NCBI RefSeq assembly: GCF_047302425.1
Contig: NZ_CP154855.1
Coordinates: 2,418,001-2,482,000, forward strand
DNA: 64,000 nt
Source: Oceanitalea sp047302425
Lineage (GTDB): Bacteria; Actinomycetota; Actinomycetes; Actinomycetales; Actinomycetaceae
Direction: 5' to 3'
The notes below the pieces were generated by a model that did no database searches, was not told where the DNA came from, and was given only the letters and a program-made list of their open reading frames with translations. Every line of letters begins with the position of its first letter. Positions within the stretch are counted from its first letter, which is position 1. Below, piece by piece: positions 52,859-61,470 of the stretch. The translations under genes and the position numbers were made by a program.

Positions 52859-53677
52859 TCAGTCCTTGACCGCGCCCTCGAGCATGCCGCGGATGAAGTG
52901 CCGCTGGAGGAAGAGGTAGAGCACCACCATGGGCAGCGCCACGAGCACCGCGCCCGCCGCGAGGAGCACCGTGCCCTGCGTGTACTGCCCCTGGAACAGC
53001 GCCAGGCCAAGCGGCGCCGTGCGCAGCTGGGCGTTGGGCGACATGACGAGCGGGATGAGGAACTCGTTCCACGTCCACATGAAGGTGAGGAGCACGAGGG
53101 TGACGACGGCGGGCCGCGCCACCGGCAGCAGCACCTGCCACAGCACCCGGTGGTGGCCGGCGCCGTCGAGGCGGGCCGCCTCGATGATCGAGCGGTTCGC
53201 GCCGCGGAAGTAGGCCCGCATCCAGAAGGTCCCGAAGGCGATCGACTGGGCGACCTGCGGCAGGGCGATGCCCCAGATCGTGTTCGTCAGCCCCAGCGTC
53301 CGGAAGTCGAAGAAGAGCGGGACGATGATCGCCTCGGCCGGGACCATGATGCCGAGCAGGAAGACGTAGAAGAGAACCTGGGAGCCGGGGAAGACGAAGG
53401 CGCCCAGCGCGTAGCCCGCCATGATCGACAGCACCGCCGCGCTCACGACGACGACGGCTGCCACGAGCAGCGAGTTGCGCATGTACTCGCTGAACCGGCC
53501 CTGCTCCCACGCCCGCGCGAAGTTCTCCCAGTGGACGGGCCCGCCGGTGGCGGCGTCCTGCGGTGTCTCCGGCCCCAGGGCGGTGACGAGGATCGTGATG
53601 ATCGGGGCGAGGGCGAAGGCCGCGAAGACGATGAGGATGACGTAGTTGCCCAGGCGCTCCCCGGTGGAGACCCTCAC
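52859..53677 (-). CDS. Carbohydrate ABC transporter permease, MalG type
   Basis: 272-residue permease with six membrane spans and the EAA loop (IEAARLDGAGHH). The ending HFIRGMLEGAVKD is typical. GTG at 53677 overlaps the stop of the MalF-type gene (GTGA). No ATPase gene is nearby, so a shared ATPase encoded elsewhere is expected. It lies 82 bp before the surface PIG-L gene, which may be cotranscribed. Confidence 0.9.
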   Translation of the reverse strand: MRVSTGERLGNYVILIVFAAFALAPIITILVTALGPETPQDAATGGPVHWENFARAWEQGRFSEYMRNSLLVAAVVVVSAAVLSIMAGYALGAFVFPGSQVLFYVFLLGIMVPAEAIIVPLFFDFRTLGLTNTIWGIALPQVAQSIAFGTFWMRAYFRGANRSIIEAARLDGAGHHRVLWQVLLPVARPAVVTLVLLTFMWTWNEFLIPLVMSPNAQLRTAPLGLALFQGQYTQGTVLLAAGAVLVALPMVVLYLFLQRHFIRGMLEGAVKD

Positions 53678-54606
53678 CTCTCCCGCTCCCCGATGCGGTT
53701 GACGGCCAGGTTGATACCAAAGATGAGGACCGTGAGGACGACGGCGACGGCGGCCGCCGAGCCCACCTCGCCCTCCATGAACGCCCGGCGGTAGACCTCG
53801 TAGCTGGGCACCGTCGTCGACGTCCCCGGGCCGCCGCCGGTGGTGACGTAGACGAGGTCGAAGGTCTTGAGCGCCGCGATGATCGTCAGCGTGAGGGCGA
53901 CGACGATCTCCGCCCGCACGGCGGGCACGGAGATGGCGAGGAAGGAGCGGACGGCGCCTGCGCCGTCGAGGGTGGCGGCCTCGTAGAGGTCCTGCGGGAC
54001 GCGCGCCATGCCGGCCATGAGGAGCACGGTGACCAGGCCCGTGGAGACCCAGGTGCCGACGAAGCCGACGGCGGGCAGCGTCCACGTGAAGTCGCCGAGC
54101 CAGGCGCGGGTGAGGGAGCCGAGCCCGACGGCGTCGAGCAGGCCGTTGAGCGGGCCGTCCGGTGCGTAGATCTGCCGCCACGCGACAGCGACGACGACCA
54201 TGGCGATGACCTGCGGGAGGAAGACGACGGTGCGGAAGAAGGGCAGGCCGCGCACCTTGGCGCGCACGAGCACCGCCGAGAGCACGAGGCCGATGCACAC
54301 CGGCAGCACCGAGAAGAAGAAGATGAGCACGAGGGCGTGCCAGAAGGACTGGCGCAGCCGCTCGTCGGCGAGGACGTCGACGTAGTTGTCCAGGCCGACG
54401 AAGGTGGCCAGGCTCAGCCCGTCCCAGTCGTACAGGGAGATCTGCGCGGCGCGGCCCAGCGGGTAGAGCAGGAAGGCCGCGTAGACGACGAAGGCCGGCG
54501 CGAGGAAGAGGTAGGGGGTGAGCCCGAAACGGCCCAGCCCCCGCGGACGACCCGGGCGGGTCGCCCGCGGGACGGGCGCGATGGTGCCCCGTGGCTGGGC
54601 GGTCAT
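53674..54606 (-). CDS. Carbohydrate ABC transporter permease, MalF type
   Basis: 310-residue permease with a basic cytoplasmic N-terminus, six spans (first: LTPYLFLAPAFVVYAAFLLYP) and the EAA loop YEAATLDGAG. The start lies one base beyond the binding-protein stop. Pairs with the MalG-type subunit to import an unknown sugar. Confidence 0.9.
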   Translation of the reverse strand: MTAQPRGTIAPVPRATRPGRPRGLGRFGLTPYLFLAPAFVVYAAFLLYPLGRAAQISLYDWDGLSLATFVGLDNYVDVLADERLRQSFWHALVLIFFFSVLPVCIGLVLSAVLVRAKVRGLPFFRTVVFLPQVIAMVVVAVAWRQIYAPDGPLNGLLDAVGLGSLTRAWLGDFTWTLPAVGFVGTWVSTGLVTVLLMAGMARVPQDLYEAATLDGAGAVRSFLAISVPAVRAEIVVALTLTIIAALKTFDLVYVTTGGGPGTSTTVPSYEVYRRAFMEGEVGSAAAVAVVLTVLIFGINLAVNRIGERER

Positions 54607-54607
54607 G

Positions 54608-55981
54608 TCACTCGGCCGAGACGAACTCGCTGTAGTCGGCCTCGAGCGCGGCGAGGAGCCCGTCGACGTCGAGCTCGCCGCCCATGAAGGACTGGAGCGA
54701 CTGGCCCAGGGTGTCGGCCATCGTCGGGGTGCCCCAGTCGAGGTAGGGCACGAGCGCGCCCTCCTCGGTGACCTCGCCGTAGGCGGTGTAGATGTCGGCC
54801 TGGAGGCCGGCCTCGGGCATGTGCTGGGCGGTCTCCACCACGGGCATGTTCCCGGTCTCGGCGAGGACGGCCATGGCCTCCTCGCTCGTGATGAAGTCGA
54901 TGTAGGCGGCGCCGACGTCGGGGTTGTCGGACTGCGCCGTCACGGCGAAGGGGATGCCGGTGCCACCGGTCGTCACCTTGCCCGCCCCGGCCTCGACGGG
55001 CGGCGGGGCGAAGAAGCCGACGTCCTCGCCCATGGCGGCCTCGACGTCCGGGCCGATCCAGGAGCCGGCCATGAGGTAGACCCCGGCACCCTCGGTGAAG
55101 GACTGCCACACGGCGTCGTAGTCGGCGCCGTTGAAGCCCTCGTTGAAGTAGCCGGCGTCGACCCAGGACTGCAGCTCCTCGGCGGCGGCGCGGTTGCCCT
55201 CGCTCTCCCAGCTCGCGCCCTCGTTGCCGAAGCCGAGGGCCCGGATCTCCTCGGGGTCCACGTGCGCGCCCTGGACGGGGCCGAAGACGTGGCCTGCGGG
55301 CCACGCGTCGAGGTTGCCGAGCAGCAGGGGCGTCTCGCCGGCCGCGGCGATGGTGCCGAGCTGCTCGCCGAAGTCGGCCCACGTCTCGGGCACCTCGAGC
55401 CCGAGCTCCTCGAGCTTGGACTTCGAGTAGTAGATGCCGACGACCTCGCCCACCTGCGGCAGGCCCCAGACGGAGCCCTCGCCGAAGGTCACGCCGTCCT
55501 CGGAGTACCGGGTGTTCTGCAGGACGGAGTCGGGGAAGCGCTCGGTCCAGCCGTAGGCCTCGGCGTAGGGGTCGAGGTTGCGCAGCTGCCCCGCGGCGAC
55601 GTACTGCCCCATCTGCGAGCGCGAGTTGTTCACCTGGGTGACGTCGGGGGCGTCCTCGCCCGTGAGCGCCAGGCGCAGGGTGGTGGTGAGGTCGTCGTTG
55701 GACTGGGTGACGCGGTCGATCGTCACGTTGGGGTACTCGTCCTCGAAGGCGGCGTTGAGCTGCTCCATCTGCTCGTTCTGCCCGCCGCGCACCTCCTGGT
55801 CCCACACGACGAGGGTGACGTCACCGAGGTCGGAGATGTCGGTGGAGACCTCGTCGGAGGTCGTGGCGCCCTCGGTCTCCTCCGAGCCGCCGCTGCCGGG
55901 GGTGCAGGCCGCGACGAGCGCGATGGTCGCCACGGCCGTTGTGACGACGCCGGCGGTGCGGCGCTTGCGTAGTGAGCTCAT
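54608..55981 (-). CDS. Sugar-binding lipoprotein of ABC transporter
   Basis: 457-residue extracellular solute-binding protein: lipobox ALVAAC (Cys about 26), Gly/Ser/Glu linker, then DVTLVVWDQEVRGGQNEQMEQLNAAFEDEYPNV, a family 1 opening. LPQVGEVVGIYYSKSKLEELGLEVPETWADF and GTGIPFAVTAQS are typical of disaccharide/oligosaccharide binders. Follows the PfkB gene by 58 bp on the same strand. Confidence 0.9.
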   Translation of the reverse strand: MSSLRKRRTAGVVTTAVATIALVAACTPGSGGSEETEGATTSDEVSTDISDLGDVTLVVWDQEVRGGQNEQMEQLNAAFEDEYPNVTIDRVTQSNDDLTTTLRLALTGEDAPDVTQVNNSRSQMGQYVAAGQLRNLDPYAEAYGWTERFPDSVLQNTRYSEDGVTFGEGSVWGLPQVGEVVGIYYSKSKLEELGLEVPETWADFGEQLGTIAAAGETPLLLGNLDAWPAGHVFGPVQGAHVDPEEIRALGFGNEGASWESEGNRAAAEELQSWVDAGYFNEGFNGADYDAVWQSFTEGAGVYLMAGSWIGPDVEAAMGEDVGFFAPPPVEAGAGKVTTGGTGIPFAVTAQSDNPDVGAAYIDFITSEEAMAVLAETGNMPVVETAQHMPEAGLQADIYTAYGEVTEEGALVPYLDWGTPTMADTLGQSLQSFMGGELDVDGLLAALEADYSEFVSAE

Positions 55982-56039
55982 GGTGCTGATTCTCCTTCGT
56001 CGTGGACGGTGGTGCCGCCCCTACCCGGTTGATACTCGC

Positions 56040-57110
56040 TCAGAGGTCCGACTCGAGCGCGAAGGTCGCCTCCGCCCGGCGGGTCACGCGTCCGGGGCGT
56101 GCGGGAAGCACGTCCGGGAGGAAACGGTAGTGCTCGTACAGCGCGGCGGCCGCACCGTTCCCGTTCTCGCGGGCGCAGTCGAGCCGCTGCCACCAGTCGT
56201 GGAGGTCGCCGATGCCGGGGGCGGCGAGCGAGCCGCCGAACTCCTGCACGGCGAGCCCCGAGCACAGCGCCGCGAAGCGCAGCCGCTGCTCGAGCGGCCA
56301 CCCGGCCAGCGAGCCGCGCGCGAAGGCCGCGACGAAGACGTCCCCGGCGCCGGTGGGGTCGATCGCCTCGACCGCGAGGGCCGGGACGTGGCACTCCTCC
56401 CCCGTCTCGCCGTCGATCGCGAGCGCGCCGTCCGCGCCCATCGTCACGACGACGAGCGGCACCCGCTCGGCGAGGGCACGCGCCGCCGCCTGCGGGCTGT
56501 CGGTGCGCGTGTAGGCCATCGCCTCAGCGGCGTTGGGCAGGAAGGCGTAGCAGTCCTCGAGCGCGGCGAGCCGGCTCGCGTCCCACTTCTCCGACGGGTC
56601 CCAGCCGAGGTCGGCGAAAACCTTCGCCCCGGCGGCTCGGGCCCTGCGCCACCAACGCTCCTGGGCGCGCTCGTCGTCGAGGTCGATGATGACGGCGCGG
56701 GTGGGGGGCGGCTCACCGATGAGCTCGTCGTAGCTCATCGGGAGCTGGTGGCCGTGGGTGATCATCGAGCGGTCGCCGTCGTAGGCGAGGGAGACGGTCA
56801 CCGAGGTGTGCTGGTCGGCGACCCGCTTGGAGCGGGACAGGTCGATGGCCTCGGCGGAGAGGATGTCCCAGCACCAGCGCCCGTAGACGTCACCGCCGAA
56901 ACCGGTGGCCAGGCCCGTGGACAGGCCCAGGCGGCTCGCGGCGACGGCGAGGTTGGCGATGCCGCCGGGCAGCGAGCCCATGCCGCTCGCCCACACCTCG
57001 GTGCCGGGACGCGGGGTGCTCGGCAGGCCGGAGAAGACGACGTCGAGGAAGAGCGGGCCGGAGAGGAAGACGTCGAGCACGTTCCCGTCCTGGGGTACCT
57101 CGTCACTCAT
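56040..57110 (-). CDS. PfkB family carbohydrate kinase
   Basis: 356-residue ribokinase-fold kinase. N-terminal PGGIANLAVAASRLGLSTG and C-terminal DPTGAGDVFVAAFARGS, with the catalytic Asp, are intact. Phosphorylates an unknown sugar. AGGAGGAGGAG directly before the ATG is among the strongest ribosome sites in the window. It leads the transporter operon and is divergent from a GH4 glycosidase, suggesting that an imported disaccharide is phosphorylated and split (inference). Confidence 0.88.
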   Translation of the reverse strand: MSDEVPQDGNVLDVFLSGPLFLDVVFSGLPSTPRPGTEVWASGMGSLPGGIANLAVAASRLGLSTGLATGFGGDVYGRWCWDILSAEAIDLSRSKRVADQHTSVTVSLAYDGDRSMITHGHQLPMSYDELIGEPPPTRAVIIDLDDERAQERWWRRARAAGAKVFADLGWDPSEKWDASRLAALEDCYAFLPNAAEAMAYTRTDSPQAAARALAERVPLVVVTMGADGALAIDGETGEECHVPALAVEAIDPTGAGDVFVAAFARGSLAGWPLEQRLRFAALCSGLAVQEFGGSLAAPGIGDLHDWWQRLDCARENGNGAAAALYEHYRFLPDVLPARPGRVTRRAEATFALESDL

Positions 57111-57267
57111 GACTCCTCCTCCTCGCGCCCACCGTGGGCGCGCCCGGGCCATCCTAAGCACCCCGACAGGTGGCCCTCCGCGGCTCTGCTAGCGTCGGCC
57201 GGGTGCTGACCAGGACCTCCCGCGCCACCAGTCCGAGCCCGCTCAGCGACACGAGGGCCGGCACGCG

Positions 57268-58629
57268 GTGAAGCTCACCGTCATCGGCGGGGGCGGCTTC
57301 CGCGTCCCGCAGATCTACCAGGCTCTCTCGGCCGGCGACGCGCGGCTGCGCGTGGACGAGCTGTGGCTCTACGACGTCTCCGCCGAGCGGCTCGACGTCG
57401 TCGCCAGCGTCCTCGCCCAGCTCACCCCCTCGCTCGCGCGGCCCCCGCAGGTGCGGACGACGACGGCGCTCAGCGAGGCCCTCGCCGGCGCCGACTTCGT
57501 CTTCTCGGCGATCCGTATCGGCGGGACGGCGGGGCGGATCACCGACGAGCACACCGCCCTGCGCCTCGGCGTTCTCGGGCAGGAGACCGTGGGCCCCGGC
57601 GGCCTGGCCTACGCGCTGCGGACCGTGCCGCACGCGCTGCACCTCGCCGAGGAGATCGCCGCCCACGCCCCGGGCGCGTGGACGATCAACTTCACCAACC
57701 CCGCCGGCATCATCACCGAGGCGATGCGCCGCGTGCTGGGCGAGCGGGTGGTGAGCATCTGCGACACCCCCATCGGGCTCATGCGGCGTGCCGCACGCCT
57801 GTTCGGGCAGGACCCGCGGCGCGTCGACTTCGACTACGTCGGGCTCAACCACCTCGGCTGGCTGCGCACGCTCGTCGTCGACGGGCGCGACGTCCTGCCC
57901 GACCTGCTCGCCTCCGACGAGATGCTCGACGGCATGGAGGAGGCCCGTCTCCTCGGCTTCGACTGGGTGCGCGCGATCGGCGCAATCCCCAACGAGTACC
58001 TCTTCTACTACTACCGCCACCGCGAGGCGATGGAGCGGATCACCAGCGGGCAGCCCACCCGCGGGGAGTTCCTCGACGTCCAGCAGGGCGCCTTCTACCG
58101 GGAGGCCGCCGCGGCCCCGGACCGCGCCCTCGAGATCTGGGACGCGACCCGGCACGACCGCGAGTCGAGCTACATGAACGAGTCGCGCCCCGAGGAGGAG
58201 CGCCACGGCCGGCGCACCGAGGACGTCGAGGGCGGCGGCTACCAGGAGGTCGCGCTCGACCTCATGACCGGCCTCGCCACCGGGGACGCCGCGACCATGA
58301 TCCTCGGGGTCGGCAACGACTCCCTGGGCGGCGGGCGGCTGCTCGTCCCCCAGCTCAACGCCGCGGCGGTGGTCGAGGTGCCGTGCACGGTGGAGCGCGG
58401 CGCCGTCCGCCCCCACGCCGTCGCCCCGCTCGACGGGGAGATGGCCGGGCTCATCACGACCGTCAAGGCGAGCGAGCAGCTCGTCCTGCGGGCGCTCGAC
58501 GAGGGCTCGCGCGAGCTCGCGTGGCGGGCATTCGCCAACCACCCGCTCGTCGACTCCACCGAGGTCGCCCGCCAGCTGGTCGAGGACTACTGCGCCGCCA
58601 TGCCCGACGTCGCCGCCCGCCTGCGCTGA
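57268..58629 (+). CDS. GH4 family glycosidase (6-phospho-beta-glucosidase-like)
   Basis: 453-residue NAD- and Mn-dependent glycosidase that works by oxidation-elimination at C3/C2. NAD site GGGGFRVPQIYQAL at the N-terminus, NFTNPAGIITEA (~150), metal-binding Cys in SICDTPIGL (~170) and His in LNHLGWLRTL (~195). GH4 members hydrolyse phosphorylated disaccharides, which fits the divergent PfkB kinase and importer. The phospho-sugar specificity cannot be read from the sequence. Confidence 0.9.
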   Translation: MKLTVIGGGGFRVPQIYQALSAGDARLRVDELWLYDVSAERLDVVASVLAQLTPSLARPPQVRTTTALSEALAGADFVFSAIRIGGTAGRITDEHTALRLGVLGQETVGPGGLAYALRTVPHALHLAEEIAAHAPGAWTINFTNPAGIITEAMRRVLGERVVSICDTPIGLMRRAARLFGQDPRRVDFDYVGLNHLGWLRTLVVDGRDVLPDLLASDEMLDGMEEARLLGFDWVRAIGAIPNEYLFYYYRHREAMERITSGQPTRGEFLDVQQGAFYREAAAAPDRALEIWDATRHDRESSYMNESRPEEERHGRRTEDVEGGGYQEVALDLMTGLATGDAATMILGVGNDSLGGGRLLVPQLNAAAVVEVPCTVERGAVRPHAVAPLDGEMAGLITTVKASEQLVLRALDEGSRELAWRAFANHPLVDSTEVARQLVEDYCAAMPDVAARLR

Positions 58630-58672
58630 CGGATCGCGTGCAGACCCGCCATCCGGACCGCGACGGCGTCCG

Positions 58673-59224
58673 CTAGGCGGTGAGCTGCGCGACCGCTCGA
58701 GCCAGGGCCCGCGCGCGCCCCTCCGGGGTGTGAGCCTTGAGCAACGGCAGCATCACGGCGTACCTGCCGGACCGGTCGAGGCTCTCGAACGCGGCGCTCG
58801 CGCGGGTGTTGCCGGCCAGCTCGGTCGCGAGCTCGGAGGGGACGGAGGCGGTGCGCTGGGACTCGTACGCCGCGTCCCACCGTCCGTCCGCCCGGGCGGC
58901 GCTCACCTCCGCGAGCCCGGCGGGATGCAGACGTCCGGCAGCCAGCAGGGCCTCGACCCTCGTGGTGTTCAGCCTCGACCACGGGCTCCTCGGTCGGCGG
59001 CGCGAGAACCGCTGCATGAACGACACCTCGTCGCAGGCCTTGCGCTGGCCGTCGATCCAGCCGAAACACAGGGCCACGTCGAGCGCCTGCGTGATCGTGA
59101 TCCTGGTCGGCCCTGAGTGCCGCTTCGCGATCCGGAGCCATGCCTCGTGCGCGTGCTCGTGCTGGGCCTCCAGCCATGACTCCCAGCCCGCGGCATCGGG
59201 GAAGTCCAGCACCTCCACGGTCAC
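58673..59224 (-). CDS. YdeI/OmpD-associated family protein
   Basis: 183-residue YdeI-like protein: VEVLDFPDAAGWESWLEAQHEHAHEAWLRIAKR, TITQALDVALCFGWIDGQRKACDE, and RRPRSPWSRLNTTRVEAL are the family pattern. The function of this family is not established; bacterial members are linked to peptide or stress resistance. GTG 59224 overlaps the VOC gene stop (GTGA), forming a two-gene unit under the WYL regulator's divergent region. Confidence 0.88.
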   Translation of the reverse strand: MTVEVLDFPDAAGWESWLEAQHEHAHEAWLRIAKRHSGPTRITITQALDVALCFGWIDGQRKACDEVSFMQRFSRRRPRSPWSRLNTTRVEALLAAGRLHPAGLAEVSAARADGRWDAAYESQRTASVPSELATELAGNTRASAAFESLDRSGRYAVMLPLLKAHTPEGRARALARAVAQLTA

Positions 59225-59640
59225 GCCTCCTCACTGGTGGAGAGCATGTCGAGATAGTGCTGGTTGTACATGACACCCAGCACGTTGCCGAACGGGTCGA
59301 CCACGGCGGCGGTGGTGAACCCCTCGCCGCGCGGGGTGATCGGCTCGTACTCCGTGGCGCCCATCGAGAGGAGCCGGTCGACGGTGGCGGCGACGTCGTC
59401 GACGTGCCAGTACGTGACGGCACCGCCGGGCCCCGGCGCGGCACCGGGCGGGCGGTAGCTGCTGTCGATGATGCCCAGCTCGGCCTCCCGGTCACCGATG
59501 CGGAACTCGACGTACGCCGGTCGACCGTCGGGACCGGACCGCTCGAAGTAGGGCTGGACACCCAGGAGCTCGGCGTACCACCGCGCCGCGGGGACGACGT
59601 CGTCGGCGTAGAGGCTGATGGTGGCGAATCCTCGCAGCAT
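59221..59640 (-). CDS. VOC family (glyoxalase/bleomycin-resistance fold) protein
   Basis: 139-residue vicinal-oxygen-chelate protein with two beta-alpha-beta3 halves: TISLYADDVVPAARWYAELLGVQPYF at the N-terminus and TYWHVDDVAATVDRLLSMGATEYEP, then AAVVDPFGNVLGVMYN with the late metal Glu replaced. It may bind or modify a small toxic compound; substrate unknown. ATG 59640 with GGGAG upstream. First gene of the unit, divergent from a WYL regulator. Confidence 0.88.
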   Translation of the reverse strand: MLRGFATISLYADDVVPAARWYAELLGVQPYFERSGPDGRPAYVEFRIGDREAELGIIDSSYRPPGAAPGPGGAVTYWHVDDVAATVDRLLSMGATEYEPITPRGEGFTTAAVVDPFGNVLGVMYNQHYLDMLSTSEEA

Positions 59641-59708
59641 GGTGGTGCTCCCTCGGTTCGGGCGGAGTCTCCGCCACTGGCTTGACCCGCCCATCGTGGT
59701 CCCCCAAA

Positions 59709-59727
59709 GTGCTCATCCTCTGAGCAC
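59709..59727. promoter_or_regulatory. Palindromic operator between VOC and WYL genes
   Basis: GTGCTCA-TCCTC-TGAGCAC: perfect 7-bp arms, 22 bp before the WYL regulator start, in a 108-bp divergent gap. Probably bound by that regulator. Confidence 0.6.
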
Positions 59728-59748
59728 CTTTCCTGCGATGCTTGAGGC

Positions 59749-60699
59749 ATGCGCGCCGACCGCCTGGTGGCGACCCTCCTGCTCATGCAGGCGCGCGGTC
59801 GAGTGACCGCCGCCGAGGTGGCCGACGAGCTCGAGGTGTCGGTGGCCACCGCCCGCCGCGACCTCGAGGCGCTGTCCACCGCCGGCGTCCCCGTGTACTC
59901 GCAGCCCGGCCGCGGGGGCGGGTGGTCGCTGGTCGGCGGAGCACGCACCGACCTCACCGGCCTCACCGCCGCCGAGGCCCGGGCCCTGTTCCTCCTCGCC
60001 GGGCCGGCCACGTCCGGCGCCCCGGCGCTGCGGTCGGCTCTGCGCAAGCTCGTGCAGGCCCTGCCCGGTCCCTTCCGGGAGGATGTCGAGGCGGCGGCCG
60101 GTGCCGTCGTCGTCGACACCGCGCGATGGGGCGAGCACGAACGCGCACGTCCCGAGCTGCTCGACGCCCTCGAGGACGCCGTCGTCCGCCGCCGCAAGGT
60201 CGAGCTGGACTACGAGAGCCGTCAGGGCGCGGTGACGCAGCGCCTCGTCGACCCCTGGGGGCTCGTCGACAAGGACGGCGTCTGGTACCTGGTCGCCGGC
60301 ACGGCGCACGGCCAGCGGACCTTCCGCCTCGACCGGATGAGCGCGGCCACCCGCACCGACGACCCCGCCGCCCCGCCACCCGCCGACTTCGAGCTGGCGC
60401 GCGCCTGGGACCGGGTCGTCGACGAGAGCGAGCAGCGCCGCTCGCTCCGCTCGGCGACGGTCCTCGTCGCCGAACGCCTGCTCCCGGTCCTGCGCCGGCA
60501 GTTCGGGCGGCACTGCGAGCCGCTCGACACCCTCGGCGACGGGCGCGTCCGGGTCCGAGTCACGGCGCACATGGACCTCTCGATCGCCGAGCAGCTCGCC
60601 GGCTGGGGTGCCGCTGCCGAGGTCCTCGAACCCGACACCGTCAAGAGAGAGCTCGCCCGCCTCGGTGCAGAGCTCGTGGACCGCTACGGCCCGCGGTAG
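59749..60699 (+). CDS. WYL/HTH YafY-type transcriptional regulator
   Basis: 316-residue regulator: N-terminal winged helix (MRADRLVATLLLMQARGRVTAAEVADELEVSVATARRDLEALS), middle WYL domain (VDPWGLVDKDGVWYLVAGTAHGQRTFRLDRM, ~190) and the WCX domain at the C-terminus. Such proteins sense nucleotides, single-stranded DNA or small molecules. Divergent from the VOC/YdeI pair with an inverted-repeat operator between. Confidence 0.92.
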   Translation: MRADRLVATLLLMQARGRVTAAEVADELEVSVATARRDLEALSTAGVPVYSQPGRGGGWSLVGGARTDLTGLTAAEARALFLLAGPATSGAPALRSALRKLVQALPGPFREDVEAAAGAVVVDTARWGEHERARPELLDALEDAVVRRRKVELDYESRQGAVTQRLVDPWGLVDKDGVWYLVAGTAHGQRTFRLDRMSAATRTDDPAAPPPADFELARAWDRVVDESEQRRSLRSATVLVAERLLPVLRRQFGRHCEPLDTLGDGRVRVRVTAHMDLSIAEQLAGWGAAAEVLEPDTVKRELARLGAELVDRYGPR

Positions 60700-60761
60700 C
60701 TCCCCTGCCCGTGGCGTGGAAGCAGCAGGACATGCACGCAAAGCCACCGCAACAACGGAAA

Positions 60762-60791
60762 GGGCCCGGCACGCTGTTGCGTGCCGGGCCC
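60762..60791 (-). terminator. Intrinsic terminator of the small-ORF transcript
   Basis: Perfect 12-bp stem (60762-60773 with 60780-60791), loop CTGTTG, followed on the minus strand by TTTCCGTTGTTG, the most classical terminator in the window. It lies 13 bp after the stop of the 57-residue ORF and can also stop the WYL transcript. Confidence 0.88.
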
Positions 60792-60804
60792 TGGGCGCGG
60801 GCGG

Positions 60805-60978
60805 TCATGCGCGCGGCAGAGACGCGTTGCGCACGACCGCGCGCGGCCCGACTCCCGCCCAGCGTCCCCGGCGAGCCCGCAGGACGCGGGTGGCCGGACG
60901 GCGCTGGAGGTGGACGTAGTCCGCGAGCGGTATTCCCATGGCGCTGGCGGACATGTCGCCGAGCATGAGGGAGGACAT
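60805..60978 (-). CDS. Small Arg-rich protein, paralogue of the ORF at 61161
   Basis: 57 residues. Core MLGDMSASAMGIPLADYVHLQRRP matches residue for residue much of the core of the ORF 350 bp upstream (MLGD--A--M-IPLAD-V-LQ-RP). The C-terminal half is basic (RVLRARRGRWAGVG). AGGGG seven bases before the ATG, and a strong terminator after the stop, indicate a real gene. Function not recognised; no membrane segment. Confidence 0.65.
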   Translation of the reverse strand: MSSLMLGDMSASAMGIPLADYVHLQRRPATRVLRARRGRWAGVGPRAVVRNASLPRA

Positions 60979-61094
60979 GACAAACCCCTGACTGTTCTCG
61001 TGGTGGAGTCCCCGAGGAGGGGACGACGGCATGGCCCGGTGCCCGGGCAGGGATCGCGACCTCGTCGTCGGGATCCCAGCGGCGACGAGGCCTG

Positions 61095-61118
61095 CTACGC
61101 GAGCGGGTGCTTGGCCAT
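61095..61118 (-). other. Seven-codon reading frame with a similar leader
   Basis: MAKHPLA then stop, preceded by CAGGGTTCTCGTC, close to the leader CAGGGGTTTGTC of the 57-residue ORF downstream. Could be a regulatory leader peptide or a degraded third copy. Evidence is only the leader similarity. Confidence 0.25.
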
Positions 61119-61160
61119 GACGAGAACCCTGCCAGGGGTGGTCGCAGGGGTGCCACTCAT

Positions 61161-61325
61161 TTATCGGCGGCGGTCACCCGGCCCGGTGCGCGGCGTCCTT
61201 GCGGCGCGGCGCCGGCGGCGCAGCCGGCGCGGGAGCAGGGGCACGGGCCGCTGCTGGAGGTAGACGATGTCGGCCAGGGGAATGTTCATGCTGCGGGCGA
61301 AGTCGTCGCCGAGCATCCTCTGCAT
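61161..61325 (-). CDS. Small Arg-rich protein, paralogue of the ORF at 60805
   Basis: 54 residues: MQRMLGDDFARSMNIPLADIVYLQQRPV, then an Arg-rich tail (RRLRRRRRAARTPRTGPGDRRR). The N-terminal 25 residues are conserved with the second ORF while the tails differ, which argues for selection on the core. GGAAGGGACGTGGTACCACC leads to the ATG. TAA stop, rare in this DNA. Not assignable to a known family from sight. Confidence 0.65.
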   Translation of the reverse strand: MQRMLGDDFARSMNIPLADIVYLQQRPVPLLPRRLRRRRRAARTPRTGPGDRRR

Positions 61326-61470
61326 GGTGGTACCACGTCCCTTCCTCGGCCCGCCGGGTGGGCGGGCGCACCTGAGCACGGCCTGGTGGGCCGGGCTGCC
61401 TGGGTGCGGCGGGACGTCCTGCTGAGGACGTCCTCGCCGCCAGCTTCCCCGCCATTGTCTCACATCGTGG

